Positions 31,739-34,878 of a stretch of DNA of 34,878 bases are shown piece after piece. Every line of letters begins with the position of its first letter. Within the stretch, counting starts at the first letter, position 1. A program made the translations under genes and the position numbers. The notes under the pieces are model-generated. The model worked only from the letters and a program-made list of their open reading frames with translations. It was not told the DNA's origin and searched no databases. Source of the stretch: JAICYJ01 sp035473255 (GTDB lineage: Bacteria > Actinomycetota > Thermoleophilia > Gaiellales > JAICJC01); the NCBI GenBank assembly GCA_035473255.1, contig DATIOK010000017.1:1-34878 (forward strand). Direction: 5' to 3'.

Positions 31739-31776
31739 TGGCAGCGAGCGTCCGCGGCGTGGCAGCCGCCTGGCAG
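31739..31776 (+). promoter_or_regulatory. Triple direct repeat, candidate BTAD-regulator binding site B
   Basis: TGGCAG occurs at 31739-31744, 31760-31765 and 31771-31776, spaced 21 and 11 bp, exactly as in site A (28296-28333). The flanking GGCGTGGCAGC core around the middle unit is also identical. It precedes the YceI gene by 45 bp. Confidence 0.6.
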
Positions 31777-31821
31777 TGCACGCGGTCAGGCTTCACCGCA
31801 TATCCAACGAAGGGAGTTTCG

Positions 31822-32391
31822 ATGATCACCATGGATACCAAGCCGACCACAGCCGCGTCGACGCTTTGGAGGGTCGATCCGGAGCAGACCGTTGTCGACT
31901 TCGCGGTGAAATCGTTCTGGGGCCTGATCACGGTTCGCGGTCGCTTCGATCGGTTCGACGGCTGGTATGAGGTCGGGCCGGACGGGGCGTCGATTGAGCT
32001 GACCATCGATGCCCACAGCCTGGACACCGGGAATGCGACGCGGGACCGGCACCTGCGGTCGCCCGACTTCTTCCATGTCGCCGAGCACCCGCTGGTGCGC
32101 TTCACGTCGACGGGCATCCGTGACACCGGTGATGGCACGCTTCGCGTCGAGGGCAGCCTCGAAGCCGCGGGCACGGCCATACCGATCGCGTTCGACGCGA
32201 AGGTCCGGCAGATTGGCGACGAGCTCGAGGTCGAGGCCACCACGGCGGTCGACCTTCGCGACGCCGGGATGAGCCGGGGGCTTGCGGGCATGATCCGGCC
32301 GCTGGCGAGGGTGCACGTCAAGGCACGCCTCTCCGACAACGAGCAGAAGAGGCGACCACCGTCCGCCTTCCGGGTCAGGCCACCCTGGTGA
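31822..32391 (+). CDS. YceI-family protein
   Basis: A 189-residue cytoplasmic lipocalin-like β-barrel. It shows the YceI pattern: W-R-V-D-P-E-Q-T-V-V-D-F-A-V-K near residue 17, GRFDRFDGWYEV, then IDAHSLDTGNATRDRHLRSPDFF (the N-x-x-R-D-x-H-L-x-x-x-D-F signature, about 68-90), and VRFTSTGI. Members bind polyisoprenoids or amide-bearing lipids, and some respond to pH or envelope stress. There is no signal peptide. ATG 31822 follows AAGGGAG (31810-31816); an earlier in-frame GTG at 31738 would run through the repeat array and is rejected. It is probably a single-gene unit under the candidate BTAD regulator. Confidence 0.9.
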   Translation: MITMDTKPTTAASTLWRVDPEQTVVDFAVKSFWGLITVRGRFDRFDGWYEVGPDGASIELTIDAHSLDTGNATRDRHLRSPDFFHVAEHPLVRFTSTGIRDTGDGTLRVEGSLEAAGTAIPIAFDAKVRQIGDELEVEATTAVDLRDAGMSRGLAGMIRPLARVHVKARLSDNEQKRRPPSAFRVRPPW

Positions 32392-32516
32392 CACGTGTTC
32401 TTGACACAGAAGCATCGCGACCGAGGGACGAACGACGACGATTCGCTACCTCTCGAAGCCCCGCGTGCGGCTTCTGAGTAAGGATCCGTGATCTGCCGCG
32501 AACGCCGCGAAGAGCC

Positions 32517-32990
32517 TCAAGCCGCTTTGGAGGACTGGCCCGCGCTGTTTTCGCCGAACAACTTCTGTCGTGTGGCCTCGACGCGAGCGAGATCCTTGGC
32601 GAACGACCGGCCGATGCGCTTCGAATAGTCCACACGGTTGCACAGCCGGTGTGCCAGCCGCGAGTTGTCCACGATCTCCTGCCCGCCGTCGCACTTCAAT
32701 GTCGGATGGTGGTCGTTCGTCGGCATCCAGTCGGGTAGGTCACGGGTCGCCGGTTCGAAGTAGCCGCGACCAGCGGGGCAAAGGCATTCCTCCATTGCGC
32801 ATTGGAGGTCGGTGATCTGCCCCTGTTCGGCAGCCTTGATCAGGATCCGCCGTGCGTTGAGGCCTTTGAGTTGCTCCGCGACGCTCTCCATGACCTGGAT
32901 CATCGGCAGCGGGCCACCGTCACCTGAGAGTTCGGGCTCGGAGGTTGCGTCCGACCTGTCAACCCGTATTGTCTCGGAGAGCAAGGTCAA
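32517..32990 (-). CDS. HNH-endonuclease-like hypothetical protein
   Basis: A frame of 157 residues. The centre resembles an HNH (ββα-metal) fold: NDHHPTLKCDGGQEIVDN then SRLAHRLCNRVDYSKRIGR, with the H-H pair, the G-G turn, the Asn and the L-A-H-x-x-C-N ending. A cysteine cluster C-A-M-E-E-C-L-C precedes it. The C-terminus is basic and helical (FAKDLARVEATRQKLFG). The annotated start is TTG 32990 with no ribosome site; ATG 32903 is a plausible shorter start. It lies next to a tRNA and a broken recombinase, so it may belong to a mobile segment. Nuclease activity is inferred. The gap 32392-32516 shows nothing else. Confidence 0.55.
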   Translation of the reverse strand: MTLLSETIRVDRSDATSEPELSGDGGPLPMIQVMESVAEQLKGLNARRILIKAAEQGQITDLQCAMEECLCPAGRGYFEPATRDLPDWMPTNDHHPTLKCDGGQEIVDNSRLAHRLCNRVDYSKRIGRSFAKDLARVEATRQKLFGENSAGQSSKAA

Positions 32991-33042
32991 CTCGAGTTGG
33001 GAGAACCCATGAACCTCGAAACCGTCTACGATGGCGGCACCA

Positions 33043-33115
33043 GGGCGGTTAGCTCAGTTGGGAGAGCACCAGCTCGACAAGCTGGGGGTCACTGGTTCGA
33101 GCCCAGTACCGCCCA
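33043..33115 (+). tRNA. tRNA-Val (GAC)
   Basis: A full cloverleaf: acceptor GGGCGGT (33043-33049) pairs with ACCGCCC (33108-33114), discriminator A 33115. The D arm is GCTC/GAGC, the anticodon stem CCAGC/GCTGG with loop TCGACAA (anticodon GAC), and the T arm ACTGG/CCAGT with loop TTCGAGC. CCA is not encoded. A -10-like TACGAT is at 33027-33032. Its 3' end faces a decayed recombinase, as in tRNA-targeted integration. Confidence 0.96.
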
Positions 33116-33123
33116 TCTCCGAA

Positions 33124-33146
33124 AAACCCCGCAAACGCGGGGGTTT
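33124..33146 (+). terminator. Terminator of the tRNA-Val gene
   Basis: AAACCCCGC (33124-33132) pairs with GCGGGGGTTT (33137-33146) around AAAC, with one extra G. It ends in TTT and lies 8 bp after the tRNA. Confidence 0.75.
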
Positions 33147-33234
33147 CGCACTTTGGTGAGGCTCTGCCGATGATCCAGGTAATGAGCCGACGTCGGCGGA
33201 CACTGCTTGGCGCGTACAAAACGCGTACACCTTG

Positions 33235-33512
33235 GCGGGCCTTCGTGATCGCGTCGACCATCATTTCGGCGGAGCCGATTTGTGCTTCCGCGTAGACGTG
33301 GGCGTAGTGCTGGAGGCACTGCGGGCGCTGCGAATGTCCGAGCGCCGCGGTGACGTAGGGGAGACTCCTGCCCTCGTGGATCAGCAGCGAGGCGTTGCTG
33401 TGGCGGCCGTCGTAGGGGCTGGATTCTCGGGTAGGCACGTTTTCCAGACACGGCGTCGCCAGTTGTGGAGGTTTAGGAAGCCGTCTGCCGCGTTGGGCAC
33501 GACTAGGGCGTC
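33235..33512 (-). pseudogene. Tyrosine recombinase (phage-type integrase) remnant, C-terminal, frameshifted
   Basis: Two minus-strand frames together give the end of an XerC/phage integrase. The first (33512 to about 33432) reads DALVVPNAADGFLNLHNWRRRVW, the usual sequence before the catalytic core. The second (33429 to 33235) reads SPYDGRHSNASLLIHEGRSL, then AALGHS and LQHYAHVYAEAQ, with the catalytic R-H-x-x-A-S, L-G-H-S and Y positions. A frameshift near 33430 separates them, and everything upstream of 33512 (DNA-binding domain and first catalytic Arg) is missing. It points toward tRNA-Val and is probably the decayed integrase of an element that entered there. The frame of the second part reads on through the tRNA, which is not meaningful. 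Confidence 0.75.
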
Positions 33513-33514
33513 CA

Positions 33515-33540
33515 GGCGGGCCCAACGCCCTGGGCCCGCC
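33515..33540. repeat. Perfect inverted repeat at the integrase truncation point
   Basis: GGCGGGCCCA (33515-33524) and TGGGCCCGCC (33531-33540) form a perfect 10-bp stem with a 6-nt loop. Recognisable integrase sequence ends at 33512, three bases away, so the hairpin may mark a deletion or rearrangement junction, or be a terminator. Confidence 0.6.
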
Positions 33541-33895
33541 GGGCATAACTCGGAGGGCGTCTCGGCGCCGGATCGAACTCGGGGTATCGTCCGCTTTATC
33601 TCAATCGCTGCGGTCGGTCCACAGGCCGGGCAGTGGCTCCAGGGAGATGTGCTTGGCTCCCACAAATCAGCCGCTAACAGGCCGACTATGCCGCGCGCAC
33701 TGCACGGACATCCACCGAACATGCAAGCACGCGTAGAGGGCCGGGGTCGCCACGGCCGCCGGGTTGGCAGGTGCGGTAGACCCGAAGGGTGACGCTGGGC
33801 CTCCCCGTCCGGCGCCAGACCAGAGGGGGCTCGAGCGCGTCATGCGCCAGCAGAGCCGTGACGGCGGGGGTGGTGCTGCTGTCCGCACGTACAAG
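33541..33895. other. Intergenic stretch with no recognisable gene
   Basis: Open frames are present in several phases but none shows a known motif, a good ribosome site or a start supported by context. It follows the integrase remnant and probably consists of decayed mobile-element sequence. I see no RNA gene or repeat array in it. Confidence 0.5.
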
Positions 33896-33928
33896 CGCCC
33901 GGCGGGGTCACGCGAACCCCACCGGGCG
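33896..33928 (-). terminator. Terminator of the small membrane protein gene
   Basis: The two arms 33896-33908 and 33916-33928 pair over 12 of 13 positions (CGCCCGG-x-GGGGT with ACCCC-x-CCGGGCG) around a 7-nt loop. It lies 12 bp downstream of the minus-strand stop at 33941. Confidence 0.65.
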
Positions 33929-33940
33929 CCGGGCCGGCGG

Positions 33941-34390
33941 CTACAGATGCACCGTCTGCCGAGGTCGGACGATGGTCGCGGCGATGGCCGCCAGGATCAG
34001 CACCACGGACGCCATCAAGGCGCCGACTGCGGCGTCAGTCCAGTCGAAGCCGTTGTCCACGGACTTCACGGAGACGGGCTGGGCGACGACCGGCGGTGCG
34101 GTCTGGTTGGTCGGAGAATCCGCGGCAGCCGCCATCGGCTGGGCGGGCACGAGGGTCAATTGGTGGCCGAGCACGAAGCCCGAGCTGTGGAGAACGACCG
34201 GGCCACCGTCGTCGCCGAAGCCGGAACGATTGAGTGATGGCCCGCCCGGATGGCCCGTCGCGGCGAATCCGGGATTCTTCCCGGCGTCGGTGGACTGCCG
34301 GGTGGGCATGGCCTGTGCGGCCGATGCCGAGATCGCCAGCAGGCCGGCGGCGACGAGGACTGTGCGGATGAGTCGAGAGGTGGTGGGCAT
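33941..34390 (-). CDS. Small exported protein with C-terminal membrane helix
   Basis: A 149-residue protein with a clear signal peptide (MPTTSRLIRTVLVAAGLLAI, cleavage after about AQA, residue 27). A polar proline/glycine-rich stretch of about 80 residues follows, then one C-terminal membrane helix (AAVGALMASVVLILAAIAATIV) and a basic tail RPRQTVHL. This gives an outside-facing domain held by one helix. I do not recognise a family, though similar small proteins are common in soil actinobacteria. I chose ATG 34390 because GAAGGAGAG (34406-34398) is well placed; ATG 34438 would add 16 polar residues before the signal peptide. A possible -10 TAGGTT is at 34444-34439. The function is unknown. Confidence 0.7.
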   Translation of the reverse strand: MPTTSRLIRTVLVAAGLLAISASAAQAMPTRQSTDAGKNPGFAATGHPGGPSLNRSGFGDDGGPVVLHSSGFVLGHQLTLVPAQPMAAAADSPTNQTAPPVVAQPVSVKSVDNGFDWTDAAVGALMASVVLILAAIAATIVRPRQTVHL

Positions 34391-34445
34391 GGGAGTGCTC
34401 TCCTTCTGGGTGGATGTGAGGCACGAAGTCATGGGCACAACCTAG

Positions 34446-34878
34446 GCCGACCGCAGCGGCCCGACGACATCCCGGGATACGCCCGCAACGTATTGCTCGA
34501 TACGCATTCGCGGGTACCGGGAGGGGCGGTCGTCAGACGCAAGTCGTGCGCTCAACAACCCCGTGTAACGCCGACAGCGTCGTCTCTGGAGCCGGCCCTA
34601 CGCCCGGGTTGGCACTCCCGTAATACCGCTCGGCCGGACGAGCGTGAGGCTCGCCGTCGGCGGCCGCTCAATGCCGATCAGCAGGCGACGAGGTGGGCAC
34701 GGTGGCGAGCCGAGCAGAATCGCGAACCCCGGAAACCCCCGAGATCGCACGCATGGCGGGCAGCCCACCAACCCACCAGACGGCCGGGGGGAGGGGTTCC
34801 GCCGGTGGGCTGGCTATACCGAAGCTTAGTCCCGGTCACCTGATCGAACACGTGGGCCGCCTGACCGATTTCTGTCGC
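34446..34878. other. Terminal stretch with no recognisable gene
   Basis: No frame here has a recognisable domain or convincing start. Two inverted repeats are visible: CGCTCG/CGAGCG around 34626-34643, and CAGCCCACC (34761-34769) with GGTGGGCTG (34804-34812) enclosing a 34-nt loop. The second could be a terminator or a structured RNA of the next gene beyond the window. Confidence 0.45.

Noticed and set aside
33049..33110. Protein coding through the tRNA-Val antisense strand
   Set aside because: The tRNA cloverleaf is complete; the frame merely continues from the integrase remnant, a common artefact beside tRNA genes.
33565..33590. T-loop-like word GAGTTCGATCC on the minus strand, considered as a second tRNA or an att copy
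   Set aside because: No acceptor, D or anticodon stems can be built around it and it does not match the tRNA-Val 3' end.
1..34878. CRISPR array, rRNA, insertion sequence with transposase
   Set aside because: No regularly spaced repeats, rRNA sequence or transposase motif was seen on reading the window.

Overview
The window is dense, high-GC bacterial chromosome with short intergenic gaps, many GTG/TTG starts and frequent ATGA/GTGA/TGATG gene overlaps. Gene content (Rex, a K+-independent H+-pyrophosphatase, paired TrkA proteins, an AfsR/SARP-type BTAD regulator, Ig-repeat secreted proteins) fits a deep-branching actinobacterium, most likely class Thermoleophilia (Solirubrobacterales/Gaiellales-like). 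That placement is inference from gene content and style, not from a phylogenetic marker.

Layout. 1-1513: tail of rimI, then tsaD and a small glutaredoxin-like gene, overlapping. 1604-3938: rex, a GT4 glycosyltransferase and a small PRC-barrel/DUF2171-like protein. 3983-6359: overlapping operon of a YbdK-type carboxylate-amine ligase, a DUF1844-like protein and methylthioadenosine phosphorylase. 6474-8519: membrane H+-pyrophosphatase, followed by a strong hairpin. 8617-12694: two APC permease-universal stress fusions with a 52-residue membrane protein between them. 12701-17276: homoserine dehydrogenase on the minus strand, then on the plus strand two TrkA-type proteins, threonine synthase and homoserine kinase. 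17277-20621: an HAD-like protein lacking its catalytic acids, divergent from a large secreted Ig-repeat protein. 20739-25211: PcrA/UvrD helicase, convergent with an NlpC/P60 cell-wall hydrolase and an MFS transporter. 25359-32391: a large BTAD/NB-ARC/TPR regulator followed by a putative stress operon (coiled-coil protein, HdeD-like, AI-2E family, lipid kinase) and a YceI gene. 32517-34878: an accessory edge with an HNH-like gene, tRNA-Val(GAC), a decayed tyrosine recombinase and a small membrane protein.

The most notable observation is in the regulator block. Two non-adjacent intergenic regions (28296-28333 and 31739-31776) carry the same triple direct repeat of GGCAG-type units spaced 21 and 11 bp, followed by genes downstream of the BTAD regulator. 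This is the geometry expected of SARP binding sites, so I propose a local regulon. A second candidate system is ionic: two APC-USP transporters, a tiny membrane protein and two TrkA-like gating subunits without any Trk/Ktr membrane subunit, with an identical 11-bp element at the promoters of the second transporter and of the trkA pair.
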